DNA from: Costertonia aggregata
GTDB lineage: Bacteria > Bacteroidota > Bacteroidia > Flavobacteriales > Flavobacteriaceae
Length of the DNA stretch: 64,000 bases
Assembly (NCBI RefSeq): GCF_013402795.1
Contig: NZ_CP058595.1
Location: 3,450,001-3,514,000 of the forward strand
Direction: 5' to 3'
The position numbers and the translations under genes were made by a program. The notes under the pieces were generated by a model, which did no database searches, was not told the origin of the DNA, and was given only the letters and a program-made list of their open reading frames with translations. This document shows, in pieces, positions 51,200-60,923 of the stretch. The number at the start of each line of letters is the position of its first letter. Within the stretch, counting starts at the first letter, position 1.

Positions 51200-52342
51200 T
51201 CAGTAGGCTACGTATTCAACAATCTCTAGACCGTACCCAACAATACCCACACGTTTGGTATGTGTTGAATTGGTTAGCAGTCTCATTTTGTTGATGTTCA
51301 AATCATGTAAAATTTGTGCGCCGATACCAAAATCACGGGTATCCATATCAATCTTAGGTGCCTTGTGGATACCTTCTTTTTGTAAAATCTTCAATTCGGC
51401 TAAACGAGACAATAGATTTAACGATTCCGAATCTTGGTTTATAAACACGATTGCCCCTTTTCCTTCGGTATTGATGGCTTGGAACATTTCTTCCAGTTTT
51501 TTGTCCTCATTATTGGTAAGCGTGCCCAGAACATCATTGTTTACCAACGTAGAATTGATTCGGGTCAGGATTTTTTCATCTTTTTTCCAATTTCCCTTGG
51601 TCAAGGCTATGTGTATATGATTGTTGGTGGTTTGTTTATAGGCACGCAACCTAAAATCGCCAAATCGTGTCTTAATGTCAAAATCTTCCTTTTTTTCGAT
51701 TAGGCTATCGTGCTCCATCCGATAGGCGACTAAATCTTCTATCGAGACTATTTTGAGATTAAATTTTTTGGCGACTTGCATTAACTGTGGTAACCGTGCC
51801 ATGGTACCATCTTCGTTCATGATCTCTACAATAATTCCCGCAGGCTGTAATCCCGCTAGACGGGCAAAATCAATCGCCGCTTCGGTATGGCCCGTTCTAC
51901 GCAAAACACCACCTTCTTTTGCGATCAAAGGAAAAATGTGCCCAGGTCGTGCCAGATCGTGAGGTTTGGTATCGGGATTCGTGAGCGCGCAAACCGTTTT
52001 GGCCCTATCCGATGCCGATATGCCTGTTGTAACCCCGTTGCCACGCAAATCTACCGAAACGGTGAACGCCGTTTCCAACGGATCTGTATTATGGTTGACC
52101 ATCATGTGAAGGCCAAGATCTTTGCATCGCCCTTCGGTCAAAGGAGCACAGATAAGACCTCTACCGTGTGTTGCCATAAAATTGACGGTCTCGGGAGTCG
52201 CCAACTCGGCCGCCGCTAAAAAGTCACCTTCATTCTCACGATTTTCATCATCAACCACAATTATTACCTTGCCTTGGCGTATATCGGCAATAGCTTCCTC
52301 TATGGTATTTAATTGGATGTTTTTTTCCATACTCGTAATCAT
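51200..52342 (-). CDS. ribB: 3,4-dihydroxy-2-butanone 4-phosphate synthase with degenerate GTP cyclohydrolase II domain
   Basis: Up to 380 residues; ATG at 52330 (MEKNIQLNT) is the likelier start. The N-terminal RibB domain (about 5-205) is complete, with DDENRENEGD, the RTGHTEAAID loop and a C-terminal GIIVEIMNEDG. The C-terminal half (about 210-380) has the GCHII fold, but where active enzymes carry three zinc cysteines (C-x10-C-x-C, following RVHSEC), this one reads TRINSTLVNNDVLGTLTNN with no cysteine. It should therefore make the butanone phosphate but not open GTP. Last gene of the ftsK operon. Confidence 0.85.
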   Translation of the reverse strand: MITSMEKNIQLNTIEEAIADIRQGKVIIVVDDENRENEGDFLAAAELATPETVNFMATHGRGLICAPLTEGRCKDLGLHMMVNHNTDPLETAFTVSVDLRGNGVTTGISASDRAKTVCALTNPDTKPHDLARPGHIFPLIAKEGGVLRRTGHTEAAIDFARLAGLQPAGIIVEIMNEDGTMARLPQLMQVAKKFNLKIVSIEDLVAYRMEHDSLIEKKEDFDIKTRFGDFRLRAYKQTTNNHIHIALTKGNWKKDEKILTRINSTLVNNDVLGTLTNNEDKKLEEMFQAINTEGKGAIVFINQDSESLNLLSRLAELKILQKEGIHKAPKIDMDTRDFGIGAQILHDLNINKMRLLTNSTHTKRVGIVGYGLEIVEYVAY

Positions 52343-53844
52343 ACAGCACTATTTTTTTCTTTTTTCTTGAACAAAGCTTTAATACCGTCCCAAACATTGC
52401 CTATGGTGAGCAAACCTTTGTCCGCCGTGGCACGTTTGGTCAGGAATATGCCTAACGGCAACATGATCAATGTAGGCAACCATGCCCCCAAAATAGGGGA
52501 TATATTCCCTTCTTTAGCATAATTATTTGAAAAAACGCCCAAAAAATAATATACCAAGAACAGGATTATCGCTATGACCAAGGGCAGACCTATACCACCC
52601 TTTCTGATAATGGCACCTAATGGTGCGCCTACAAAGAATAATATGATACAGGACAACGCCAATGCAAATTTGTTATGAAACGACAGAATATGCATTCTAT
52701 GGATTTTATACCACCTATCAAGCTCTTGTTTTTTTCCTGTTATGGAATTCAAGATGTTGGTAGTGGAATTCTTAGCAGAACTTATAAGTTGCTGCTGTTG
52801 CCATTCATTGTATAAGGAAACAATGTCGCTTGACGTTGCTATGGTATCCAATTTAGGTTTTTCCATTGTCAATTCAAGTGAATCAAGGGACGAAATGCTC
52901 TCTTTTTTTAATTTTGAAGTGTCCTTGGGTGAAACAGGAACGAAAGCCCCCATTCTGCTTGATATATTTTTTGAGAATGCGTTGATGACCTCTACGGTCC
53001 TGTCTTTTAGGGAGTCTATGTCTTTTACGAGCCGGGCAACATTTTTCATTTTGTCCGTACTTACATTACGTTCTTCCTCCAAATCCACATCATTGAGGTC
53101 AGAGATGTCTTTGTTGATGATATAGGTATCAAAATTGGCTTTTGTAAATGGGAATTTTCGTTCCTTATCTGCCTTGGCACTTCTTACTTCGTTATAATAA
53201 TGTCCGTTTTTGAGAATAAGCTTGAGTATATCGGACTTTTCGCTACTTACCAGTTCTCCCGTTTCCGCTTTGATGACCGTTACGTTAATATTGCTTTTGG
53301 ATTTTTCATGAATGACCACGCCGTCCAAAAAACGATCTTCCTCACCATATTTTTTATCGACCTTCATGTTCATTCCGGTGCCTTCTAGGTCGGTAAAAAC
53401 CCCTTCGGTAATTATAGCGGCAGGTTTTACTTTGGCTATGTTTTTTCTCAGGTTATATATTTTTTGCTCTGCCGCAGGGATAACGCTATTGGCAAAATAA
53501 AACGTGACCCCACCCAAAAAAATAACGAATACGATCAAACTTCGCATTGAACGCTGCAAGGATATGCCCGATGCCTTCATGGCGGCAAACTCATAGTTTT
53601 CGGCAAAAGTACCAAAGGTTAAAATAGAGGATAAAAGCACAGTGAGCGGGAGCACTTTTTCGGTCAAACTGGGCATTATGTAAAAGAAAAACTTCCCAAA
53701 TATGACCGGATCTAAACCTTTGCCCGCCAAATCATCTATAAACAACCAAATCGTTTGAAAAATAAAGATGAACATCAATATTACAAACGAGCTGAAAAAA
53801 TTGAATAAAAATCTCGATAAGATATATCGGTCTAGAATTCTCAA
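52339..53844 (-). CDS. LptF/LptG-family LPS export permease
   Basis: 501 residues of the YjgP/YjgQ family. Three N-terminal helices (about 10-115, MRILDRYILSRFLFNFFSSFVIL onwards) are followed by a large periplasmic beta-jellyroll and a long insert (about 250-375), then three C-terminal helices (LALSCIILFFVGAPLGAIIRKGG). Together with an ABC ATPase and the partner permease it should pull LPS from the inner membrane. The stop overlaps the start region of ribB, and LolA lies 18 bp upstream. Confidence 0.88.
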   Translation of the reverse strand: MRILDRYILSRFLFNFFSSFVILMFIFIFQTIWLFIDDLAGKGLDPVIFGKFFFYIMPSLTEKVLPLTVLLSSILTFGTFAENYEFAAMKASGISLQRSMRSLIVFVIFLGGVTFYFANSVIPAAEQKIYNLRKNIAKVKPAAIITEGVFTDLEGTGMNMKVDKKYGEEDRFLDGVVIHEKSKSNINVTVIKAETGELVSSEKSDILKLILKNGHYYNEVRSAKADKERKFPFTKANFDTYIINKDISDLNDVDLEEERNVSTDKMKNVARLVKDIDSLKDRTVEVINAFSKNISSRMGAFVPVSPKDTSKLKKESISSLDSLELTMEKPKLDTIATSSDIVSLYNEWQQQQLISSAKNSTTNILNSITGKKQELDRWYKIHRMHILSFHNKFALALSCIILFFVGAPLGAIIRKGGIGLPLVIAIILFLVYYFLGVFSNNYAKEGNISPILGAWLPTLIMLPLGIFLTKRATADKGLLTIGNVWDGIKALFKKKEKNSAV

Positions 53845-53862
53845 TGATTGCGTATTAACGGC

Positions 53863-54507
53863 TTAATTTCTGATAATATAGTAACCTTCGTCCTTATATT
53901 TTTGCTCGTTAAAAGTAAATAAGGTTTTTGATAAAGGTTGATCTGTTTTAAAAGAATTAACAGTTATCGTAGTGGTTGTACCATTATCACCGGTTTGTAT
54001 GAGCTTGTAAATGTGCTTGGTCTCAACATCGATACCCAATAAAACCGATTTAATTTCAGAATTGGTATCGATAGGTGTCAATTTTACATATTGAATTTTT
54101 CGCCCTTGCACATTTTGCAACACGTCCCACTCATAGTTATGGCCTTCCTTGTAGAATGTGAGCATTTTTGATGGCGTTATTGCATTTTCGTCCTCCGATT
54201 TTTCCTCAATGGTGATTTCCTCGTTTTCCGGTACAATAGTGTACACTTTTTTACCATCAAATAATTGTTGTGCCCCAAAAGAGTTAAAGAGATATTTATC
54301 GCCCTGTAACGTGACATCGCCACGTGTTTCTTGGTTTATGTTCGCCTCTTTGTTATCCAGTACATATTTAAAATCCACGAATATGTTATCGTAGCTCTTG
54401 ACCTTGTTGTAGACATCGTCTAAAAGTGTTTTTGCTTTAGCGGAATTTTGTGCTAGTGCGAATGGGGAAGAAACCATTAAACTTAATAACAGTACTATTT
54501 TTTTCAT
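53863..54507 (-). CDS. LolA-like outer-membrane lipoprotein carrier
   Basis: 214 residues with a signal peptide (to about LAQ, residue 20) and an open-barrel LolA fold: DVYNKVKSYDNIFVDFKY, a GDVTLQGDKYLFN strand, LFDGKKVYTIVPENEEITI, and a final IIRN strand. It is expected to shuttle lipoproteins through the periplasm. It sits between ftsK and the LPS permease, an arrangement repeated in many Flavobacteriia, which links envelope assembly with division. Confidence 0.85.
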   Translation of the reverse strand: MKKIVLLLSLMVSSPFALAQNSAKAKTLLDDVYNKVKSYDNIFVDFKYVLDNKEANINQETRGDVTLQGDKYLFNSFGAQQLFDGKKVYTIVPENEEITIEEKSEDENAITPSKMLTFYKEGHNYEWDVLQNVQGRKIQYVKLTPIDTNSEIKSVLLGIDVETKHIYKLIQTGDNGTTTTITVNSFKTDQPLSKTLFTFNEQKYKDEGYYIIRN

Positions 54508-54532
54508 TTTCTTAAAAATTCTTTGTTATGCC

Positions 54533-56884
54533 CTAAGAGCCTTCATTTTTTAATAATTGGTCCAATGCCACTAAATCCGGTACCAAAACCTGCCTTGCCT
54601 TACTCCCTTCAAAAGGGCCGACGATTCCCGCAGCTTCCAATTGGTCAACAATGCGCCCCGCACGGTTGTACCCCAGTTTGAGTTTGCGTTGTATTAAAGA
54701 GGCCGACCCTTGCTGCGCGGTGACGATGACTTCGGCCGCATCCCTGAACATGGCATCTCGATCGGCAATATCATAATCAATACTTGTGCCAGAATCGTCC
54801 CCAACATATTCTGGCAGTTCATGTGCTTCGGGATAAGCTCTTTGTGAACCTATATATTCAGTGATTTTGGCTACTTCTGGGGTGTCTACAAAAGCACATT
54901 GTATACGGGTGACATCGTTGCCTTGTGTGTACAACATATCTCCACGACCAATAAGCTGGTCGGCACCTTGGGTATCCAAAATGGTGCGGGAATCTATCTT
55001 TGACGTTACCCTAAAAGCAATCCTTGCTGGGAAATTAGCTTTTATGATACCCGTTATTACGTTTACTGATGGTCTTTGGGTAGCAATGATCAAATGAATT
55101 CCGATGGCCCGTGCCAATTGTGCCAAACGTGCGATAGGTGTTTCAACCTCTTTGCCGGCTGTCATGATCAAGTCGGCAAATTCATCAATGACCAAAACAA
55201 TGTAGGGCAAGAATTTATGGCCGTCGTTCGGATTCAGCTTTCGGGACTTGAATTTCTCATTATACTCTTTAATATTACGTACCATGGCATGCTTAAGAAG
55301 CTCATACCTGTTGTCCATTTCGATACAGAGCGAGTTCAAGGTATTGATAACCTTGGCATTATCGGTTATGATAGCTTCTTCGGAATCGGGTAATTTTGCC
55401 AAAAAGTGACGTTCTATTTTATTGTAAATGGATAGTTCTACCTTTTTGGGATCTACCAAAATAAATTTCACCTCGGCCGGATGTTTTTTATACAGCAAAG
55501 ATGTCAATACGGCATTTAGCCCTACCGATTTTCCTTGTCCAGTAGCACCAGCCATCAACAAGTGCGGCATTTTTGCCAAATCGACCACAAAGGTCTCGTT
55601 ACTTATCGTTTTCCCAAAAGCGATGGGTAGTTGCATCTCTGCTTTTTGGAACTTGCTCGACGCAATTACGGACCGCATCGATACAATTGTAGCGTTTTTG
55701 TTCGGTACCTCTATACCAATGGTTCCCTTACCCGGTATAGGTGCAATGATACGAATCCCCAAGGCTGCTAAAGAAAGGGCGATATCATCTTCCAGGTTTT
55801 TTATTTTGGATATTCGCACTCCTGCTTCGGGAACAATTTCGTATAAGGTAACTGTTGGGCCTATGGTCGCTTTTATTTGGGCGATACCGATTTTATAGTT
55901 CTTTAACGTATCAACAATTTTGTTTTTGTTTTCCTCCAGTTCTTCTTGATTAATGGTGATGCCACCGCTGACCCCATGGGCATCTAAAAGTTCCATAGTG
56001 GGGAATTTGTAGTTGCCCAACTCTAAGGTAGGGTCAAATTCGCCAAAATCATCAACCAATTTATTGGCGATATTATCTGTTTCCTCGGTCTCTTCAACTA
56101 CTTTTTCAACTTCTATGGCCAATTCTTCGGCCACGGGCGGGGTTATCTCAAAACTATCGGGTGATTCTTCTTTTTTTAGGGATGGAATATCCTTCTTATG
56201 GGTATACGTATCAATGATTACAGGAGCTTCCTCTTCTTTTTCGGAGTTTATGGTATTTTCCTGGGTAGACTTTTGTTCAAATTCTGAGGCCAATGAAGTA
56301 CTTTTCTGTTTAAAATATTGTGCAATCCCATCGGGAGTAATATTGAACAATCGTACCAAAATAAAAATCAACCCGAACAGCAAGAGCAGAAAAACCCCTA
56401 TTTTACCGGTATAGTCCTGTAGAAAATCGTTCATCTCATAGCCTACCAAGCCACCTAGCAAAGGTTGTGCTTCTGCGAAGAAACCTAAAGCGATGGAAAT
56501 CCATATTACAAAAAGCAATCCCCAGACCCATTTTTTCAAAAGACCTTGCTTTTGCATGCTGAGGAACATATACAACCCTGTTGTGAACAAGAGAAAAGGG
56601 AAGATTAGCGATGCCAGACCAAAACCCTTGTACATAAAAAAGTGGCTTACGCCGGCACCAAATTTGTTCAGTAGGTTTTGCGCCTCTTTATTACGATCGG
56701 CAAACTGGGTCAAAAGACTTTGGTCGTCTTGCCAGGTGAAATAAAAGGAAACAAAAGAAAAGAACAAAGCAATGCTGAAGAGCATCAACAAGCTCCCCAG
56801 TATTATTTTATTTTGTTTGGATAATTTAAAAGTATTGCCTTTTGTGGTAGTTTTAGGCTTTGACTTTCTAACCTTCTTTGCCAT
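54533..56884 (-). CDS. ftsK: DNA translocase FtsK/SpoIIIE
   Basis: 783 residues. The N-terminus holds four membrane helices (about 28-185), then an acidic linker (about 195-290). The motor follows, with Walker A GATGQGKS near residue 448 and a Walker B-like YIVLVIDEFADLI. The C-terminal gamma winged helix (about 715-783; RKLKLGYNRAGRIVDQLEAAGIVGP) reads polar chromosome sequences in this family. Slightly shorter than the E. coli protein, normal for Bacteroidota. It should clear DNA from the septum at division. Confidence 0.93.
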   Translation of the reverse strand: MAKKVRKSKPKTTTKGNTFKLSKQNKIILGSLLMLFSIALFFSFVSFYFTWQDDQSLLTQFADRNKEAQNLLNKFGAGVSHFFMYKGFGLASLIFPFLLFTTGLYMFLSMQKQGLLKKWVWGLLFVIWISIALGFFAEAQPLLGGLVGYEMNDFLQDYTGKIGVFLLLLFGLIFILVRLFNITPDGIAQYFKQKSTSLASEFEQKSTQENTINSEKEEEAPVIIDTYTHKKDIPSLKKEESPDSFEITPPVAEELAIEVEKVVEETEETDNIANKLVDDFGEFDPTLELGNYKFPTMELLDAHGVSGGITINQEELEENKNKIVDTLKNYKIGIAQIKATIGPTVTLYEIVPEAGVRISKIKNLEDDIALSLAALGIRIIAPIPGKGTIGIEVPNKNATIVSMRSVIASSKFQKAEMQLPIAFGKTISNETFVVDLAKMPHLLMAGATGQGKSVGLNAVLTSLLYKKHPAEVKFILVDPKKVELSIYNKIERHFLAKLPDSEEAIITDNAKVINTLNSLCIEMDNRYELLKHAMVRNIKEYNEKFKSRKLNPNDGHKFLPYIVLVIDEFADLIMTAGKEVETPIARLAQLARAIGIHLIIATQRPSVNVITGIIKANFPARIAFRVTSKIDSRTILDTQGADQLIGRGDMLYTQGNDVTRIQCAFVDTPEVAKITEYIGSQRAYPEAHELPEYVGDDSGTSIDYDIADRDAMFRDAAEVIVTAQQGSASLIQRKLKLGYNRAGRIVDQLEAAGIVGPFEGSKARQVLVPDLVALDQLLKNEGS

Positions 56885-56946
56885 TAAATCCTAGATTCTG
56901 AGCGTAAAAATACAAATTTGAAATGGATGCTGTTTGGATTGCCCGA

Positions 56947-57312
56947 TCAAAAAATCTTTGGCAAATAAATAATACAGCCGATAATTGTAGCGGCTATGGA
57001 CACCAACATTACCGCACCCGCAGAGATATCCTTTATAAAACCGATTTTTACATCAAATTCGGGTTGCACGTAATCAGATATACTTTCCACCGCTGTATTG
57101 AGACCTTCAACTCCCAATATAACGGCAATAGTGAGAATTTGTATGCACCACTCCGTATTCGAGATGTCAAAATAAAAACCGGCTGCGGTCATTACGATAG
57201 TAATGAAAACCTGCACTTTTATGCTGGCCTCGGTCCTAACGAGTAACCATGCACCGCGCAGGGCAAATCCCACACTTTTTATACGATTCACTAAAAATGA
57301 TTCTTTTGGCAT
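56947..57312 (-). CDS. Diacylglycerol kinase/undecaprenol kinase (DgkA family)
   Basis: 121 residues, three membrane helices. The motif GVEGLNTAVES with its catalytic Glu and the N-terminal FALRGAWLLVRTEASIKVQ match the small trimeric DgkA family. It recycles diacylglycerol or phosphorylates undecaprenol at the inner membrane. Upstream of ftsK in the same direction with a 62-bp gap. Confidence 0.9.
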   Translation of the reverse strand: MPKESFLVNRIKSVGFALRGAWLLVRTEASIKVQVFITIVMTAAGFYFDISNTEWCIQILTIAVILGVEGLNTAVESISDYVQPEFDVKIGFIKDISAGAVMLVSIAATIIGCIIYLPKIF

Positions 57313-57366
57313 CTATTTAACTGATAAAACAGTTTCTATAACGATTTTCTAGAAGCGAAAATTGTA

Positions 57367-57873
57367 CTAAGCGTCCATTAAAGCTTCCAAAGCCGCTTTG
57401 TAATTGGGTTCATCCACAATTTCAGGAACCTGTTCGGTGTAAAGCACATTACCTTGTTCGTTCAAGACCACAACAGCGCGCGAATGTAGGGGCGCCAAGG
57501 GGCCATCGGAAAAGGAAAGCCCGTAGGATGTGCCAAAATTACCATCTTTAAAATCAGACAGCATTTCCACATTTTCAATACCTTCTGCTCCACAAAAGCG
57601 GGTTTGCGCAAAAGGTAAGTCCTTTGAAATGCAGAGCACCACGGTATTGTCAAGTTCTGCGGCTTCTTCATTGAATTGCCGAACGGACTGTGCACAAGTG
57701 CCCGTGTCTATGCTTGGGAAGATATTCAAGACAACTTTTTTTCCTTTGTAATCCGCTATGGATGTTGCTGACAGATCGGTCTTTGTCAATGTCGCATTCG
57801 GTGCCATGCTTCCCTGTGCGGGCAAATTGCCCAATGTATGTATTTCGTTTCCTTTTAATGTTACGGTAGCCAT
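57367..57873 (-). CDS. tpx: Thiol peroxidase (Tpx, atypical 2-Cys peroxiredoxin)
   Basis: 168 residues, the usual Tpx length. Peroxidatic Cys60 lies in SIDTGTCAQSVRQFN and resolving Cys94 in FAQTRFCGAEGIENV. It should reduce hydrogen peroxide and alkyl peroxides in the cytosol using thioredoxin. First gene of the minus-strand string that continues into dgkA and ftsK. Confidence 0.95.
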   Translation of the reverse strand: MATVTLKGNEIHTLGNLPAQGSMAPNATLTKTDLSATSIADYKGKKVVLNIFPSIDTGTCAQSVRQFNEEAAELDNTVVLCISKDLPFAQTRFCGAEGIENVEMLSDFKDGNFGTSYGLSFSDGPLAPLHSRAVVVLNEQGNVLYTEQVPEIVDEPNYKAALEALMDA

Positions 57874-57998
57874 TTTATAGTGTGTTTAATGTAGTGTGAA
57901 AATAAAAAAATAATACCAGGAAAAATAAACATTTCGATAAATATAAAACCTTGTTCTCGATACTTTTTCCTCCGAAAAAAATTGAACCGATAGTTTTT

Positions 57999-59483
57999 TT
58001 ACGCCTGCTTGGTGGTCAATTGCTTTATCTTGATACTGAACGCAGCAAAAATCAAGGTCATAATGGGGCTTAACCAGTTAAATATGGCATAAAAGAAGTA
58101 TTCGGCAACACTCACGCCCAAAACACCGCTATGATATGCGCCACAGGTATTCCAAGGTACAAGGACCGATGTTACGGTACCGGAATCTTCCAAGGTTCTA
58201 CTAAGGTTTTCAGGAGCCAGGCCTTTGTCCTCATAAGCTTTACTGAACATTTTTCCGGGAACGACTATCGCCAGATACTGGTCCGATGCCGTGACGTTCA
58301 ATGCCAAACAGCTACCCACAGTGCTGGCAAAAAGACTAAAAGTGCTTTTGGCCATAGACAATAATGATTTCGTAATTCTTGAAAGTGCTCCGATACCATC
58401 CATAATGCCGCCAAAAACCATAGCGCATACGATCAACCAAATAGTACCCAACATTCCCGCCATTCCCTTAGCGGAAAATAAATCGTTCAGGGTTTCATTA
58501 TCTGTGGGTACTGAAGTTTCTACCGTTATTGCTTTAAGCACTCCCTTGTAGGCCGATTCAAAGGATAATTCCTTGGCATTTGTAATTCCCGCCACGATAT
58601 CCGGTTGAAAGATAAGCGCAAAAACAGCACCCAGGAGCGTACCGATAAGCAATGCGGCCAACGGTGGCGTTTTTTTGATGATCAGGGCAACAACAACTAT
58701 GGGGACTATAAATAACCAACCATTGATATTGAAAGAAGCATCGATTGAAGTTAAAATAGAATCGATGTCCGCCTCTCCGCTGGTTTCCAAATTAAGTCCG
58801 ATAATTATGAATACGATCAGTGTTACGGAGACTGTAGGTACCGTTGTCCATAACATGTATTTTATATGTTCAAAAAGCTCACCGCCCGCCATGGCCGGGG
58901 CAAGGTTGGTGGTATCGCTCAACGGGGAGAGCTTGTCTCCAAAATAAGCACCTGAAAGTACGGCCCCGGCTGTCATGCCCAATGATATGCCCAACGCGTC
59001 CCCTATACCTATCAATGCGATACCCACTGTAGCGGCCGTCGTCCAGCTACTTCCTGTAGCTATTGAAATAATGGCACAAATGATGACACAGGCTGCCAAA
59101 AATATGGTCGGGTTGAGTATTTGGAGCCCGTAATATATCATAGCGGGAATAATACCGCTTATCAACCAAGTACCCGCCAGGGCCCCTACCATTAAAAGTA
59201 TCAAAAGTGCACCGGTTGTAGATTTTACGTTTTCTGCTACCTCGGCAATCATTTTTTTATAGGATATCTTGTTGTAGAACCCAATGATAGCGGCAACTGC
59301 GCCACCTAGCAGCAAAACAAATTGGTTAGACCCGCTCAGGGCATCATCACCAAAAACATATACGTTGTAGGCCAACATACCTACCAAAGCAATAACAGGT
59401 ATAAGGGCTTCCCAAATGCTAAGCTCCTTATTTTCAACAATATTTTCGTTTCCCCTGTGCTTATTGGTATTTTGGTCACCCAT
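57999..59483 (-). CDS. nhaC: Na+/H+ antiporter, NhaC family
   Basis: 494 residues with about eleven membrane helices. The NhaC-type segments SGAYFGDKLSPLSDTTNLAPAMAG and GSCLALNVTASDQYLAIVVPGKMF are clear, as is the VPWNTCGAYHSGVLG loop. It should exchange sodium for protons across the inner membrane, sensible in a marine bacterium. Single gene, spaced from both neighbours. Confidence 0.92.
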   Translation of the reverse strand: MGDQNTNKHRGNENIVENKELSIWEALIPVIALVGMLAYNVYVFGDDALSGSNQFVLLLGGAVAAIIGFYNKISYKKMIAEVAENVKSTTGALLILLMVGALAGTWLISGIIPAMIYYGLQILNPTIFLAACVIICAIISIATGSSWTTAATVGIALIGIGDALGISLGMTAGAVLSGAYFGDKLSPLSDTTNLAPAMAGGELFEHIKYMLWTTVPTVSVTLIVFIIIGLNLETSGEADIDSILTSIDASFNINGWLFIVPIVVVALIIKKTPPLAALLIGTLLGAVFALIFQPDIVAGITNAKELSFESAYKGVLKAITVETSVPTDNETLNDLFSAKGMAGMLGTIWLIVCAMVFGGIMDGIGALSRITKSLLSMAKSTFSLFASTVGSCLALNVTASDQYLAIVVPGKMFSKAYEDKGLAPENLSRTLEDSGTVTSVLVPWNTCGAYHSGVLGVSVAEYFFYAIFNWLSPIMTLIFAAFSIKIKQLTTKQA

Positions 59484-59552
59484 TATCTGTACGGTTAGTT
59501 ATTCCGTAATATTACGATTTTGGGAAGGGCTGTGCAAATTCAACACTACTCC

Positions 59553-60773
59553 CTAGACAGATATCGCTTTTTTACCTTGTATTCCCAAATAGGCCATACA
59601 GCTTTTCATCGTATCATAAGTTCTTTGGATGTCATTATCCAAACCAATGGAGAAACGAATAAGGCCATCACTTAAACCCATTTCTTTTTGTTCCTCTTCT
59701 GGAATTTCCGAAGAGGTTGAGGTACCGGGTGCGCTGAACAATGTCTTATAAAACCCTAGGCTTACGGCCAAATAACCCAACTTTTTTTCTTGCATTAATT
59801 CCATTAAGGCATTGGCATGGTCCAATGTGCCGACGTCCAATGTCAATAATCCTCCAAAACCATATTCAGGATTCATTTGTTTTTTCATTACGGAATTTCC
59901 GGAATGTGATGCCAAGCCGGGGTAAACCACCCTAAACCCGTCTTTCTCGAATTTTTCCGCAAGATATTGGGCATTCTCGCTATGCTTTTTCATTCGGATG
60001 TGCAGCGTTCGCATGTTCTTTAAAATGGATGCCGCCCGTAGACTGTCCAACGTACTGCCCAATAACATCCCGGCACCATTATTCACATCTTTGAGGCTAA
60101 GGCAAAAATCTGTAGTGCCACACACTGCACCAGCGACACAATCGCTCGTTCCGTTAATGAATTTGGTTAGGCTGTGTATTACGACATTGGCTCCCAATTT
60201 GGCCGGGGCTATGGTCAACGGAGAGAAAGTATTATCGACTACCAAGGGTATTTTATGTTTTTTGGCCAGTTTGGCCAAAGCTTCAATATCAGCGACCTCA
60301 AGCAAGGGATTGCTCACACCTTCGCAATAGATCATTTTGGTTTTCGGGGTTATGGCGGCTTCCACAATTTCAATATCCGTGATATCAATGAAAGATGTAT
60401 CGATATCGAATTTTTTCAAAAAGTTTTTCATAAAGGCATACGTACCACCATAAATAGTTCTACTGCTTATGATATGTTCCCCTGCATCGCACAATTGAAA
60501 AACAACCGATGTTATCGCCCCCATGCCACTCGCATAAACATTTGCGGTTTCGGTACCTTCCAATGCTGCAAGGGCTTCTCCCAAGTATAAATTGGACGGG
60601 GAGGAGTGCCTGCTGTACAGATAACACCCCTCGGTATTGCCTTCGAATGTATCGAACATGGTTTTGGCCGATAAAAAGGTGTAGGTAGATGAATCCGAGA
60701 CCGATGGGTTCACTCCACCGTATTCTCCAAAGTATTGTAAATCCTGCAAATTGTTCGATGCCTTAAAGTCCAT
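59553..60773 (-). CDS. Cys/Met-metabolism PLP enzyme (methionine gamma-lyase-like)
   Basis: 406 residues of the trans-sulfuration family. It has YSRHSSPSNLYLGEALAALEGTE, GMGAITSVVFQLCDAGE, VVDNTFSPLTIAPAKLGA and the PLP-lysine stretch HSLTKFINGTSDCVAG. Substrate specificity within the family (methionine gamma-lyase, cystathionine gamma-lyase or gamma-synthase) is not decided by these motifs; the divergent Lrp regulator favours a degradative role such as methionine gamma-lyase. Confidence 0.85.
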   Translation of the reverse strand: MDFKASNNLQDLQYFGEYGGVNPSVSDSSTYTFLSAKTMFDTFEGNTEGCYLYSRHSSPSNLYLGEALAALEGTETANVYASGMGAITSVVFQLCDAGEHIISSRTIYGGTYAFMKNFLKKFDIDTSFIDITDIEIVEAAITPKTKMIYCEGVSNPLLEVADIEALAKLAKKHKIPLVVDNTFSPLTIAPAKLGANVVIHSLTKFINGTSDCVAGAVCGTTDFCLSLKDVNNGAGMLLGSTLDSLRAASILKNMRTLHIRMKKHSENAQYLAEKFEKDGFRVVYPGLASHSGNSVMKKQMNPEYGFGGLLTLDVGTLDHANALMELMQEKKLGYLAVSLGFYKTLFSAPGTSTSSEIPEEEQKEMGLSDGLIRFSIGLDNDIQRTYDTMKSCMAYLGIQGKKAISV

Positions 60774-60923
60774 TATTTTGAATTTAGAAGTATAAAAATA
60801 GGATTGATTAGACTTTAAATCAATAAATTTCTAAATAAATAGAAAATAAATCTAAAATTTGTTATTTATGTAGATTTTAAAATTATAAAATTCATTATTT
60901 TTATCAAGCTTTAGAAAAAATAT
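60774..60923. promoter_or_regulatory. Divergent promoter region, PLP lyase and Lrp regulator
   Basis: A 150-bp, strongly AT-rich gap between two divergent genes. Repeated short motifs (TTTAAATC, AAATCTAAAATTT, AGATTTTAAAATT) with dyad character are what Lrp-family proteins usually bind. Promoters for both genes must lie here. Exact operator limits cannot be set by eye. Confidence 0.5.
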
